Shown here: piece by piece, positions 35,293 to 43,866 of the stretch
How the letters are laid out: each line of letters begins with the position of its first letter
Position numbering within the stretch: the stretch's first letter is position 1
From: an uncultured Hungatella sp.
GTDB taxonomy: Bacteria; Bacillota; Clostridia; Lachnospirales; Lachnospiraceae
Direction: 5' to 3'
Assembly: GCA_949879025.1 (NCBI GenBank)
Contig: CATLBO010000003.1
Location: 1 to 64,000 of the forward strand
DNA: 64,000 nt
Position numbers and translations under genes: made by a program
Notes under the pieces: generated by a model
What the model was told of the DNA's origin: nothing
Databases searched by the model: none
The model's input: only the letters and a program-made list of their open reading frames with translations

Positions 35293-35559
35293 TTATTCCT
35301 CAATCACCTGAATTTCCAAAAAATCAAATTCAATATGTTCTATAAAATTATCCTGTCTGAACCGTGTCTTTGCATGGATCTGGAAATCCCGAACATTGGA
35401 ATCCAGCCAAATAGGTTTCCCCAAGTCAAAATAATAACATATTTCTTCCAATCCCTGAAATACCATTTGAGTACGGCTTAAGCTGTAATCCCCAATACAA
35501 ACCGTCGTGTCATCTGCCAGCCGGTTATTTTTCACTAATTTTCCCCACATGCGAAACAT
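35293..35559 (-). CDS. Small conserved-looking soluble protein, unknown function
   Basis: The 88-residue protein has no signal peptide or membrane span and is predicted to be beta-rich with a central helix (SRTQMVFQGLEEICYYFDLG) and an acidic end. ATG 35559 has GGAGGGAG before it, so the track start 26 codons upstream is unlikely. I do not recognise the family. It precedes the coiled-coil membrane protein gene by 103 bases on the same strand. Confidence 0.7.
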   Translation of the reverse strand: MFRMWGKLVKNNRLADDTTVCIGDYSLSRTQMVFQGLEEICYYFDLGKPIWLDSNVRDFQIHAKTRFRQDNFIEHIEFDFLEIQVIEE

Positions 35560-35637
35560 TGCCTTCTCTCCCTCCGATGCTGATCCGTGGCTTTCAGTAT
35601 AACGGATTTCAAATATTCTGTAAAGACATAGTGGCAA

Positions 35638-35672
35638 AATCCCCGGCTTCTGTTAAACAGAATCCGGGGATT
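35638..35672 (-). terminator. Terminator after pgi
   Basis: AATCCCCGG...TTCTG pairs with CAGAA...CCGGGGATT around TTAAA with one unpaired base, followed on minus by TTTTGCC. It is about 118 bases after the pgi stop and just upstream of the 88-residue protein gene. Confidence 0.7.
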
Positions 35673-35789
35673 ACACCATCTATCTTTTATTTTGGCCAAA
35701 ATCAAATTTTCAGTTTACGGCGGCCGCCACTATATTCAGCCTGTCTGACAAACCATCTGCCGAACTGACAGTTTTCCAATCTTTATGCT

Positions 35790-37139
35790 TTACAGTCTCT
35801 TAAGCAGTGCTTCCCTCTCCGCCTCATAGCCTGGCTTCCCAAGAAGCGCAAACATATTCTTCTTATAACTTTCCACTCCTGGCTGATTAAACGGATTCAC
35901 GCCCAGCAGATATCCGCTGATACCACATGCAAACTCAAAGAAGTAGAACAGCTGTCCCAGGCAATATGCATCCTGCGCAGGAATATTCACCTTAAGATTG
36001 GGAACCTGTCCGTCTGTATGAGCCAGAATCGTTCCGTTCATAGCGCTCTTATTAACAAAATCCACAGTCTTCCCTGCCAGATAATTCATGCCGTCAGTAT
36101 CCACTTCTTCCTCTTTTAAAACAACCTCTGCAGAAGAATCCTCTATCTCCAGGACTGTTTCAAACATAATCCTGGCGCCGTCCTGAATAAACTGTCCCAT
36201 GGAGTGCAGATCCGTGGTCAGATCCACTGCCGCCGGAAAGATGCCTTTCTGATCCTTGCCTTCACTTTCGCCGTACAGCTGTTTCCACCACTCAGATACA
36301 TAATGGAGACTTGGCTCATAATTTGCCACAATCTCCACGGATTTGCCTTTGCGGAGCAAAATATTGCGGATAGACGCATACAGCAGGGCCGGATTCTCCT
36401 CATAAGGCGTATCAAGAGCCTTGCTTCGTCCATATGCCGCCCCTTCCATCAATTTATCAATGTCTACGCCGCTGACTGCGATGGGAAGCAGGCCTACTGC
36501 CGTCAGTACGGAGAAACGGCCTCCCACGTCATCCGGAACTACGAAGCTTTCATATCCCTCCTGATTTGCCAGGTTCTTCAGAGCTCCCTTTGCCTTGTCC
36601 GTGGTTGCATAGATTCTCTTGTTCGCTTCCTCTTTTCCATATTTCTCAATAAGCATCTCTTTAAACACACGGAAAGCAATGGCTGGCTCTGTCGTAGTGC
36701 CGGACTTGGAAATGATATTGATTGAAAAGTCTTTGCCCTTCAAAACATCCTGAAGATCTTTTATATATTTACTGCTGATGCTGTTGCCCACAAAATAAAT
36801 CTCCGGGGTCTTCCGCTCTTCCTTACCCAGAACATTATAAAAACTATGGGTCAAAAATTCAATGGCTGCCCTGGCTCCCAGGTAGGAACCGCCGATTCCA
36901 ATTACCAGAAGGACATCGGAGTCACCCTGAATTTTAGCAGCTGCTTTCTTGATTCTGTTAAACTCCTCTTTATCATAATCAACCGGAAGGTCAATCCATC
37001 CAAGAAAATCATTTCCTGCGCCGCTTTTCGCCAGCAGCACCTCTTTTGCGCACATTACAGGCGCTTTCATATTTTTTACTTCCTCTGCTGAAATAAAGCC
37101 TGCTGCTTTGGAATAATCAAATGTTACTTCTCTTCCCAT
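35790..37139 (-). CDS. pgi: Glucose-6-phosphate isomerase
   Basis: Pgi interconverts glucose 6-phosphate and fructose 6-phosphate. At 449 residues it is the shorter Gram-positive form. The SIS fold carries [20 protein letters not shown] and [17 protein letters not shown] for phosphate binding, [17 protein letters not shown], and [13 protein letters not shown] with catalytic residues. The late segment [21 protein letters not shown] matches the family signature. ATG 37139 follows a purine-rich GGAGAGG. An extended -10 promoter lies about 150 bases upstream, leaving a long leader. A terminator follows. Confidence 0.97.
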   Translation of the reverse strand: MGREVTFDYSKAAGFISAEEVKNMKAPVMCAKEVLLAKSGAGNDFLGWIDLPVDYDKEEFNRIKKAAAKIQGDSDVLLVIGIGGSYLGARAAIEFLTHSFYNVLGKEERKTPEIYFVGNSISSKYIKDLQDVLKGKDFSINIISKSGTTTEPAIAFRVFKEMLIEKYGKEEANKRIYATTDKAKGALKNLANQEGYESFVVPDDVGGRFSVLTAVGLLPIAVSGVDIDKLMEGAAYGRSKALDTPYEENPALLYASIRNILLRKGKSVEIVANYEPSLHYVSEWWKQLYGESEGKDQKGIFPAAVDLTTDLHSMGQFIQDGARIMFETVLEIEDSSAEVVLKEEEVDTDGMNYLAGKTVDFVNKSAMNGTILAHTDGQVPNLKVNIPAQDAYCLGQLFYFFEFACGISGYLLGVNPFNQPGVESYKKNMFALLGKPGYEAEREALLKRL

Positions 37140-37435
37140 TGTATTCCTCTCCTTTTCCTTTTCTGGTATTCATACCGGCATTATGCCCTGTTCCTTAGAA
37201 GCGGCCCTAAACCGCACCGTCTCTTCCCATCTGGATATCGGGCAGTGCTGTCAGGGTGCTGACATATATGCATATCAGTATGCTTTTTTATTATACCACA
37301 ATTTACCTTTCGTAGCGATACAATTTACAGAAATTCCCTATAATATTTCCTCAATACAACCCGCCTGTCAGCGATGCCGACACATTACGACGGTTCTGTC
37401 CCGCCATTTCTGACAGTACTATTTTCCATACCTGT
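37140..37435. other. 296-bp intergenic region with pgi promoter and long leader
   Basis: On minus, TGGTATAAT (plus 37290-37298) is an extended -10. From there to the pgi start is about 145 bases of leader with several self-complementary pieces (for example CCGGTATGAATACCAG near the start codon). The rest, toward the next gene end at 37436, shows nothing clear. No known RNA family is recognised. Confidence 0.45.
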
Positions 37436-38473
37436 TTAAACTAAATACTGCTTTAAGATCTGCCCCACCAATTCCAATTCATCCGGCGATAAATCTTTTA
37501 TCCACTCCCCATCTGTCTGATTCCGCTCCCTGCTTGCAGCAATCTGCTCCAGACTGTTTTTCAGATAATCTGTATCCCGCCGTCCGTTTTCCTCTTGATT
37601 TGCACTTTCTGCCTCCTGGAGCTTCTTTCCCCCGCGTCCGGATCTCCTCTGGCTTCTTGCGGCAATTTCCTCTGTTCTGTCTATGCGGTTTCCGTTTTTC
37701 CCCAAACGCTCTCCGGTCATTCCTTGAGCTTGTCCATCCATCTTCTCATACTCTTCCAGGCCAAAGCTTTCCAAATCTTTTCCTTTAAAATCCTTGTCCT
37801 CTTCACCGCTGTCTTTCCCGCCCTGACGGGCTAAAGCCCTTGTTCCTCCGTCTCTTAAGCTTCTTCTGTCCATGGTGCGTATAGTATCCCGGTTCCCCAA
37901 AGTCCCTGTGGATTTTCCGTTTTCCCGCCTTCCGTCGTCAGAAGCCGCTGCTGCCTCCCTTACAAGACGGTTAAACAAAGAATTTTCCATATAATCCTGT
38001 AAGGCATTTAAAAGCTGCTGCTTTCTCTCTGTTAAGTTTGCCCAGTAGTCCGCAACCATAGTCACCAGTCCGGTTAAAATCCCGACAGAGCTGTAAAGCA
38101 CTATGTAATAGCTGTCACACCGATACCAATATGCGCCGAAAGATGCAGCGCCTCCCATCAAAAAGCAGAGAATCGTCATCTGTCCGCCTAGGCTGCTCCA
38201 TCCGCTTAAGGTCATGCCCAAAAAGCGATAATTGGTAAGCTGTTTCTCCAGATATACTCTGCTGTTATGAATTCCCTGATTTAATCGGTAAGTATTCTCC
38301 GTTTTCTGTTTCAGATCCCGCAGATAACGATTCTTGGTCAGCGTCATGTTGTCTGTTTCTTTCATTAATCTTTTGTACAGGTTCCGCGCTATCAGCCGGC
38401 TGAGAAGTCCCAGACCGCATACGGCTGCCAGCACGTACAAAGCTTTTCCGGTTTCTAAAAATTCAAGCATCAT
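37436..38473 (-). CDS. Membrane protein with long charged tail, unknown function
   Basis: The 345-residue protein begins with a membrane segment (about 5-25), then a coiled region (NYRFLGMTLSGW) and two closely spaced spans (about 94-112 and 120-140). After a short helical stretch the last ~150 residues are a low-complexity Arg/Glu/Asp/Gly tail (for example RSGRGGKKLQEAESANQEE). It ends in a folded-looking LSPDELELVGQILKQYLV. ATG 38473 follows GGGGAG. I do not recognise the family. A 126-base gap separates it from the upstream mtnN. Confidence 0.7.
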   Translation of the reverse strand: MMLEFLETGKALYVLAAVCGLGLLSRLIARNLYKRLMKETDNMTLTKNRYLRDLKQKTENTYRLNQGIHNSRVYLEKQLTNYRFLGMTLSGWSSLGGQMTILCFLMGGAASFGAYWYRCDSYYIVLYSSVGILTGLVTMVADYWANLTERKQQLLNALQDYMENSLFNRLVREAAAASDDGRRENGKSTGTLGNRDTIRTMDRRSLRDGGTRALARQGGKDSGEEDKDFKGKDLESFGLEEYEKMDGQAQGMTGERLGKNGNRIDRTEEIAARSQRRSGRGGKKLQEAESANQEENGRRDTDYLKNSLEQIAASRERNQTDGEWIKDLSPDELELVGQILKQYLV

Positions 38474-38599
38474 AAAAAGCTCCCCTTTCTTAACAAAATG
38501 ATTTTTCAACGATTTTTATTATAACCGTCTCAATCCATTTTGGGAAGTTCAGGGAGCCTGGAATCGTTCGTCAAATTCTCCTTTAAAACGATTATGAAC

Positions 38600-39295
38600 C
38601 TAATCCAGTTTCTCAACCAAGGCCATTACCAGCTTAACACTGTGCTCAATCGCCTTTGCCTCAAACTCTTCATAGCTCATAATAGCGCTGTCATCTGCTT
38701 TATCCGAAATAGCCCTGATAATCAAAAACGGAATCTTATTAAGGTAAGCTACTTGGGCAATAGCCGCTCCTTCCATCTCTGTACAGTATCCGGCAAATGT
38801 TTCTGTCAGCCAAGCCTTTTTCGCCCTATCAGACACAAACTGATCCCCGCTGACAATGCGGCCCACATGAACTCCGATTTCCGGGATTACCCTGGTACAA
38901 CACTCCCTGGCTGTCTCAATCATGCGGCTGTCCCCCTGAAATATGGAGTTGTCCATCTGGGGAATCTGCCCTACGGAATACCCAAAACCTGTTGCATCCA
39001 TATCATGCTGAAGCGTGTCTTTTGAAAGCACAATATCCCCAATATTAATCTCATTCCGCAAAGAGCCTGCGATTCCTGTGTTAATGATCCCTGTCACATG
39101 ATACCTGTCCGCCAATATCTGGCTACAGACAGCTGCATTTACCTTGCCGATTCCAGACCTGACGATCACCACATCTTTGCCCGCCAGGGTTCCCTGATAG
39201 AAATCCATTCCTGCAGCCGTAGAAATACTCACATTTTCCATGCAGTCTTTCAAGTTTGCCACTTCCTCACTCATAGCACCAATAATTCCAAGCAT
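38600..39295 (-). CDS. mtnN: 5'-methylthioadenosine/S-adenosylhomocysteine nucleosidase
   Basis: The enzyme cleaves MTA and SAH to adenine and the ribosyl product, for methyl-cycle recycling and AI-2 formation. It starts MLGIIGAMSEEVANLKDCM. It has VIVRSGIGKVNAAVC, INTGIAGSLRNEI, the substrate-binding EMEGAAIAQVAY and the catalytic aspartate segment IRAISDKADDSA. At 231 residues it is the usual length. ATG 39295 follows AGGAGG. It starts 18 bases after the stop of the HAD gene upstream, so the two are probably one transcript. Confidence 0.96.
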   Translation of the reverse strand: MLGIIGAMSEEVANLKDCMENVSISTAAGMDFYQGTLAGKDVVIVRSGIGKVNAAVCSQILADRYHVTGIINTGIAGSLRNEINIGDIVLSKDTLQHDMDATGFGYSVGQIPQMDNSIFQGDSRMIETARECCTRVIPEIGVHVGRIVSGDQFVSDRAKKAWLTETFAGYCTEMEGAAIAQVAYLNKIPFLIIRAISDKADDSAIMSYEEFEAKAIEHSVKLVMALVEKLD

Positions 39296-39313
39296 TGTTT
39301 ATCCTCCTGTTCT

Positions 39314-40162
39314 CTATATCCTATCTATCAATCCAAGTTCTTTCATAACCTGGCAGATTCCGTCCTCATCTGGTTCTCTGAAGTAATATTCAGCTAATGC
39401 CTTTAATTCTTTTGGCCCGTTTTCATAGGCCACTCCCGTGTGAACAGCCTCAAGCATCTGGTAATCATTCATACTATCCCCAAAGCCAATGGTATCGTCC
39501 ATATCTTCGCCAAAATACTCCATAACTTTTCTAATGCCGTCCCCTTTTGTACAGTCCTTCAAAATAATTTCGCCGTTAACACAAGGGTTCTCTTTTCCTG
39601 AAAATAATACTACATGAAAATATTTCTCTAAAAATGGCCGGCAGCCATTGATTTGATCCATATGGTCGGCAATGAAGCACATCTTTGCCACTCCTGTCTT
39701 TGCAATATCAAAAGATTCTACAGGCTGGATTCTTTCCTTTCTCTTTATCTGCTCCCAGTACCGAATCAATTCCGGATTATTCTGCATACGCTTTATTTCT
39801 TTTTGTTCAAAAAACTTCATGGCTCCCGAAGTCTGATAAATCATATCTTTGGCCTCCAGAGTAAACTGTATCCTGTTTTTCCAAAACAGTGCCATTACTT
39901 GCTCTATGAGCAGCGGCTCCATGTAATGTTCGAAAATATATCTGGACTCTATCTCCACAAAGCTCCCTGCACCACTGATTGTTCCGTCTGTCTCCAACTC
40001 TGTCACATCTCCTGCAATGGATGCAGGCACTCTTCCGGTACACACAAACACTTTATGTCCCATTTCCCTAGCTCTGTTAACTGCTCTTTTTGTCCCATCC
40101 GTAATTCTTCTGGACTTTCCTGCCAATGTACCATCTATGTCAAAAAACAAGTATTTTCCCAT
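39314..40162 (-). CDS. Cof-type HAD phosphatase
   Basis: This is a second HAD IIB phosphatase, 282 residues. Motif I is YLFFDIDGTLAGKSRRI, motif II lies in VFVCTGRVPASI, and motif IV is TIGFGDSMNDYQML. The cap domain fills about 85-190. The substrate is unknown, probably a phosphorylated sugar or cofactor. ATG 40162 follows GAGG. mtnN follows by 18 bases, suggesting a shared transcript, though the link in function is not known. It is not closely similar to the HAD gene near 5 kb by eye. Confidence 0.87.
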   Translation of the reverse strand: MGKYLFFDIDGTLAGKSRRITDGTKRAVNRAREMGHKVFVCTGRVPASIAGDVTELETDGTISGAGSFVEIESRYIFEHYMEPLLIEQVMALFWKNRIQFTLEAKDMIYQTSGAMKFFEQKEIKRMQNNPELIRYWEQIKRKERIQPVESFDIAKTGVAKMCFIADHMDQINGCRPFLEKYFHVVLFSGKENPCVNGEIILKDCTKGDGIRKVMEYFGEDMDDTIGFGDSMNDYQMLEAVHTGVAYENGPKELKALAEYYFREPDEDGICQVMKELGLIDRI

Positions 40163-40462
40163 TACTTTCCTCTCAATATCCGCCTACCCCCTGGATGCTG
40201 CCATAGATGTATCGATTCTTTACGGCAGACTGCCCATAGGTTCGCTTTCCAAAATAAGGCTCTGCACTGCATCGTGCTGTCCAAGGCGTATTCTAGCATG
40301 GTTCCCCTTTCACGTCAAGAGTCCCTCTTTTCCTTAAAAATAATGGAATAGTTAGTATAATTATTGTTCTCTAAGCACCAGCAAGCGGCAATACATTATA
40401 ATAAAGGACGCCGCATTCTCTTTATGCAGCGCCCTTCACTCCAGAAAATTCTGCTGTCCCCC
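40163..40462. other. 300-bp intergenic region
   Basis: It holds a terminator for the upstream histidine phosphatase gene (40395-40434). The rest, leading to the HAD gene, shows no gene and only AT-rich promoter-like sequence. No clear -35/-10 pair is visible. Confidence 0.4.
40395..40434 (-). terminator. Terminator of the histidine phosphatase gene
   Basis: On minus, GGGCGCTGCAT pairs with ATGCGGCGTCC (11 bp, two wobble pairs), followed by TTTATTATA, 29 bases after the stop. Confidence 0.75.
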
Positions 40463-41032
40463 TTACGGATTCGGGTTCACGATCTCCAACAGCTCAAATT
40501 CCCCGTTATTATACTTAAATTTTAAAATGCAGCAATTCCCCAGGCGTCCCTTTGGCATCACTGAACTGGTATGCTCCCAATACCTCATAAATTGTCTGCA
40601 TGAAGCTCCATGGGATACAGCCAGCACTGCCTGATGCCCCTCATGTTCCATGATTTCAGTCAACACCCGGTTCATACGCTCCCGTACTTCTATCTCCCCC
40701 TCACCACCAAAGGCCTTGAAGTAATCCCCATAAGGAAGTTTCGGATTCAGGTCTTCGCTCTCCCCTTCAAAAACCCCGAAATTCCACTCCTTTAATCCTT
40801 TCGTACGCTTATACGGCATATCCGTAACAATCTCCAACGTATCGCAGGCCCGCTCCGATGTAGAAGAATATGCATGGTCAAATGTGATCTGATGCTCTGC
40901 AAAATACTGGGCTGCATTCTGCGCCTGCTCGATTCCCAGCTGCGTTAGCGGCGCATCACATACACCTTGAATTTTGCGTCTCACATTAAACAAAGTCTGT
41001 CCATGGCGCATCAAATACAATATCTTTTCCAT
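40463..41032 (-). CDS. Histidine phosphatase superfamily protein
   Basis: The protein has the phosphoglycerate-mutase-like fold. It begins LYLMRHGQTLFNVRRKIQG, where the RHG histidine is phosphorylated, and LAVSHGASCRQFM supplies the second catalytic histidine. An acid segment near EWNFGVFEGE completes the site. At 189 residues it is of the cobalamin-phosphatase/YhfR size class, and the substrate is not known. ATG 41032 follows AGGG. It stands alone between the HAD gene and the PTS operon, with a terminator after it. Confidence 0.88.
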   Translation of the reverse strand: MEKILYLMRHGQTLFNVRRKIQGVCDAPLTQLGIEQAQNAAQYFAEHQITFDHAYSSTSERACDTLEIVTDMPYKRTKGLKEWNFGVFEGESEDLNPKLPYGDYFKAFGGEGEIEVRERMNRVLTEIMEHEGHQAVLAVSHGASCRQFMRYWEHTSSVMPKGRLGNCCILKFKYNNGEFELLEIVNPNP

Positions 41033-41141
41033 AATTTTCTACCCTGCTATTGTCTCCCCTCGAATGTCGTCTCAGGCGTAATTATCCCTAACAGTCCGTG
41101 CTAACCGAACCGCTATGATTGTTCCAGTATGTATGCTGTTT

Positions 41142-41203
41142 TGACAGTCCCCTTCCGGGCACCCCTTAATCCCCGGAAAACCTCCCCCAGGATGGGACTG
41201 TCA
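41142..41203 (-). repeat. Nested stem structure after PTS operon
   Basis: An outer 10-bp perfect stem (TGACAGTCCC/GGGACTGTCA) encloses a 7-bp stem (TTCCGGG/CCCGGAA). It begins 19 bases after the EIIB stop. There is no U-tract, so it may stabilise the transcript end or be a weak terminator. Confidence 0.5.
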
Positions 41204-41221
41204 TCTGTCATCACTTTTGTA

Positions 41222-41524
41222 TTAGTCGCCTAAAGCTTTCTTAACCTGAGCAATAACTTTCTTGCCGTTCATGGTTCCATAAGCCTGCATGTCAATATCC
41301 TGTACGATCTTGTCAGCGCCAACTTCTCCCTGAACTTTGCCCTTAGCAAAACGAACCTGGGGCCCTAACAGAATGATGTCAGCATCTGCATGATCTCTTG
41401 CACTTGCAACCGGGAATGCTGCGATATCGCAGTCATAACCCTCATCTGCTGCTGCTGCCTTCATTTTGTTTACCAGAAGGCTGGTGGACATACCTGCTGC
41501 ACATAACAGTACAATCTTTCTCAT
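41222..41524 (-). CDS. PTS EIIB, lactose/cellobiose family
   Basis: This cytoplasmic phosphocarrier passes phosphate from EIIA to the incoming sugar. The phospho-cysteine is Cys8 in KIVLLCAAGMSTSLLV. The 100 residues match CelA/ChbB-type EIIB proteins, and the C-terminal helix KKVIAQVKKALGD is usual. ATG 41524 follows AAAGGAG, 38 bases after the EIIA stop. It is the last gene of the operon in the order EIIC, small membrane protein, EIIA, EIIB. The sugar is probably a beta-diglucoside or chitobiose, but no glycosidase gene is here to confirm it. Confidence 0.94.
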   Translation of the reverse strand: MRKIVLLCAAGMSTSLLVNKMKAAAADEGYDCDIAAFPVASARDHADADIILLGPQVRFAKGKVQGEVGADKIVQDIDMQAYGTMNGKKVIAQVKKALGD

Positions 41525-41562
41525 GATATAAGTTCTCCTTTCAAACCTTGATTATATATAAT

Positions 41563-41862
41563 TTATTTATTCTTCAGCATTTCAACCATTTCTTTTACAA
41601 GGTCGATTACAACCATTGCACACATCAGATGATCCTGAGAGTGTACAACCAGAAGGCTAATGTCGATCCCCTTACCGTTCAGTTCGTTCTGAATCAGCTC
41701 GGTCTGAACTTCATGTGCGCCCAGCAGAACCTCATCAGCCTCTTTCAGTTTAGCTTCGGCATCTTCAAACTTGCCTGCTCTTGCATCACGGAAAGCTTCC
41801 AGCGCCAGGCTTCTGGCATTGCCGCTGTTAACCACCAAATTCATGATTGCTATCTCGTCCAT
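41563..41862 (-). CDS. PTS EIIA, lactose/cellobiose family
   Basis: This cytoplasmic trimeric phosphocarrier accepts phosphate from HPr and gives it to EIIB. The helical bundle has LALEAFRDARAGKFEDAEAKLKEADE and the phospho-histidine region VVHSQDHLMCAMV. At 99 residues from ATG 41862 it fits the family; this start follows AAAAAGGAGGGG and is preferred to the 21-codon-longer track start. It lies between the small membrane protein gene (102 bases upstream) and EIIB. Confidence 0.94.
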   Translation of the reverse strand: MDEIAIMNLVVNSGNARSLALEAFRDARAGKFEDAEAKLKEADEVLLGAHEVQTELIQNELNGKGIDISLLVVHSQDHLMCAMVVIDLVKEMVEMLKNK

Positions 41863-41964
41863 TGGTAACCCCTCCTTTTTAATTTGATATAGGGACATTC
41901 CCCATATATCCATTCCCAGAGTCATGTTTATCTATACTCATGACTGCCTGAGTCTGATATCTCA

Positions 41965-42279
41965 TTATGCAAACAGAATGAGCCATAGAAAGCGCAGCAT
42001 ATAAACAATGATCATAAAAGTCCAAACCACTTTCTCCGAACGCACGAAAGTGGATTCCTTCGACCAAACCCGATACAAACCGTATGGCGGGAGAAAAACG
42101 ATCCATGCATAAGTAGCTATGCGCCATTTGGAAAGCTTTTCCAGCACTGTCCCCTGTCCAGGCATAGCTGACATGGACTCCAATTCCTTTTTCAGTTTTT
42201 GATTACGTTCGCTGAGTTCTGATCTCTTCTCCGACTTTTCCACCGAAGATTTCTTCTTTCTGCCCACCTTTGAACTCAT
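41965..42279 (-). CDS. Small membrane protein within PTS operon, unknown function
   Basis: The 104-residue protein has a basic N-terminal half with coiled character (VEKSEKRSELSERNQKLKKELESM). Two hydrophobic segments follow, WRIATYAWIVFLPPYGLYRVW and VVWTFMIIVYMLRFLWLILFA, probably a hairpin in the membrane. I do not recognise it, and it is not a standard PTS subunit. ATG 42279 follows GGAGGAG. It is 42 bases after the EIIC stop and before EIIA, so it is certainly in the operon. It might assist EIIC assembly or control. Confidence 0.8.
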   Translation of the reverse strand: MSSKVGRKKKSSVEKSEKRSELSERNQKLKKELESMSAMPGQGTVLEKLSKWRIATYAWIVFLPPYGLYRVWSKESTFVRSEKVVWTFMIIVYMLRFLWLILFA

Positions 42280-42321
42280 TCTATCTCCTCCAAAACTATA
42301 ACACAATTGCGTCTATATAAC

Positions 42322-43590
42322 TTACTCTTCTGCAGGTACCTGCTGATTGTTCAGCGCAATAACGAACGGCGTATAGATAACCGCTGCCACAAGAATAACA
42401 ATTACCTGCGATAATCCTGCAGTAATGCTGCCACCGCCGGCCAAAAAACCACACAGGAATGGAGGAGTCGTCCATGGTGCATTTACTACCAGCCTTGGGC
42501 AGAATCCGATAGCCGTCAGGATATAGCCGATTCCTACGGATGCAAGCGGAGAAAGCATAAACGGAATCATCAGCATCGGGTTCATAACAATCGGAATACC
42601 GAAAATCAACGGCTCATTAATATTGAAAATTCCGCAGGGAAGAGCCAGCTTGGCAATAGCCCTAAAATCCTCTCTCTTGGAGAACAGGAAAATAGCAATC
42701 AGCAGTCCGCCTGTAATTCCGCTTCCTGTAAGGGAGAAGAATGTACTCCAGAATGGTGAACAAACAATATTAGGAGCTGCCATGCCTGCTGCATAAGCAG
42801 CCTCGTTCTCAGCATATGCCGCCAGGAAGATAGGCTCAAAAATACCATTCAAAGTGTTGGGGCCATGAATACCAAATACCCACAGCAAAGAACACATAAA
42901 TGCAATAACAAGAACTCCTAACGGATGGGTCATAACGCCGCTCAACGGAGTCTGGATGAATTTAATGATAGCTTCCGGCACCATCATGCCAGTAATAGCG
43001 GTAAATGCAAATCCAAATGCTGATATAGCGAAAATAACAACCGCACAGGGAAGCAGGATGCTGAAGGATTTTGCAACATTAGATGGTACGCTGTCCGGCA
43101 TATGTATGGACAGCTTGCCGCTGGATACCAGTTTGCAATAAAACTCGGTTGCAACAAGGGAAACCATCAGGGCTACAAACAATCCGGCTGCAGCCGTAAC
43201 GTTGGAACCAAGGCCGTTGCTTGTGTCAACTACAGAAATGTAGCAAGCCAAAGCCGTAACCGGAATGGCCCAGTCATTCTGACCCAAAGCCATACCTAAT
43301 TCCATTGATACCAAGACACAGACACCAATAGCCATCATGTTCATAGTACCATAGTTTGCAGCATCAAAAATAGGCTTTAAAGAACCTAACCAGGCCATAC
43401 CTGGGAGATTAGCAAGGCTGACATAGCCTTCTGTGGTGTTACATACAACGTTAGAAAGCAACGTACAGACAGAACCCACAATGATGATAGGCATCAAATT
43501 AGTAAAACCATTCTTGATGGCATTAATATGCCTCTGACCCTGGATTTTCGTCGCAAACATGAGAAATCCATTCATCATTTTATCTTTCAT
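42322..43590 (-). CDS. PTS EIIC, lactose/cellobiose family
   Basis: This integral membrane channel carries the sugar for phosphorylation by EIIB. The 422 residues give about ten membrane segments. INEPLIFGIPIVMNPMLMIPF is the conserved active-site loop of this EIIC family, and HGPNTLNGIFEP fits the same group. ATG 43590 follows GGAGGG and is preferred to the longer track start. It is the first gene of the operon. The promoter and a palindrome lie upstream, before the divergent-looking but same-strand regulator gene end at 43867. Confidence 0.94.
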   Translation of the reverse strand: MKDKMMNGFLMFATKIQGQRHINAIKNGFTNLMPIIIVGSVCTLLSNVVCNTTEGYVSLANLPGMAWLGSLKPIFDAANYGTMNMMAIGVCVLVSMELGMALGQNDWAIPVTALACYISVVDTSNGLGSNVTAAAGLFVALMVSLVATEFYCKLVSSGKLSIHMPDSVPSNVAKSFSILLPCAVVIFAISAFGFAFTAITGMMVPEAIIKFIQTPLSGVMTHPLGVLVIAFMCSLLWVFGIHGPNTLNGIFEPIFLAAYAENEAAYAAGMAAPNIVCSPFWSTFFSLTGSGITGGLLIAIFLFSKREDFRAIAKLALPCGIFNINEPLIFGIPIVMNPMLMIPFMLSPLASVGIGYILTAIGFCPRLVVNAPWTTPPFLCGFLAGGGSITAGLSQVIVILVAAVIYTPFVIALNNQQVPAEE

Positions 43591-43866
43591 AGCGAACCCT
43601 CCTAAGTTTTCATTCCCTAATGTGCGCGCATTTATTAGGTCTGTCATATTGACTGTTATTTATCATACCATGTAAGGAAATAGAACTCCATATCAACTTT
43701 TTCCATTTTAAAGTGGAACATTTTTCTCTTCGCTCTGTTTTTCATGTCAATTATGTCGGTTTTTGATAGGAATCCCCCTATATTCCTTGTGTAATAATGC
43801 ACCTTAATTTTTTTGGTTTTACCAGCTTTTGGGAATTTTCACTTTTCAGGGTTTTTTACAGCTTCA
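43591..43866. promoter_or_regulatory. PTS operon control region with near-palindrome
   Basis: On minus, TGGTATGAT (plus 43662-43670) is an extended -10 without a good -35. At 43701-43718 lies TTCCATTTTAAAGTGGAA, palindromic except for one base pair. It is centred about 45 bases upstream of that -10, a usual site for an activator such as the PRD regulator next door. Confidence 0.55.

Noticed and set aside
43591-43866. Sigma-54 promoter for the PTS operon
   Set aside because: No GG-N10-GC pattern was found, and the regulator lacks an AAA+ domain.
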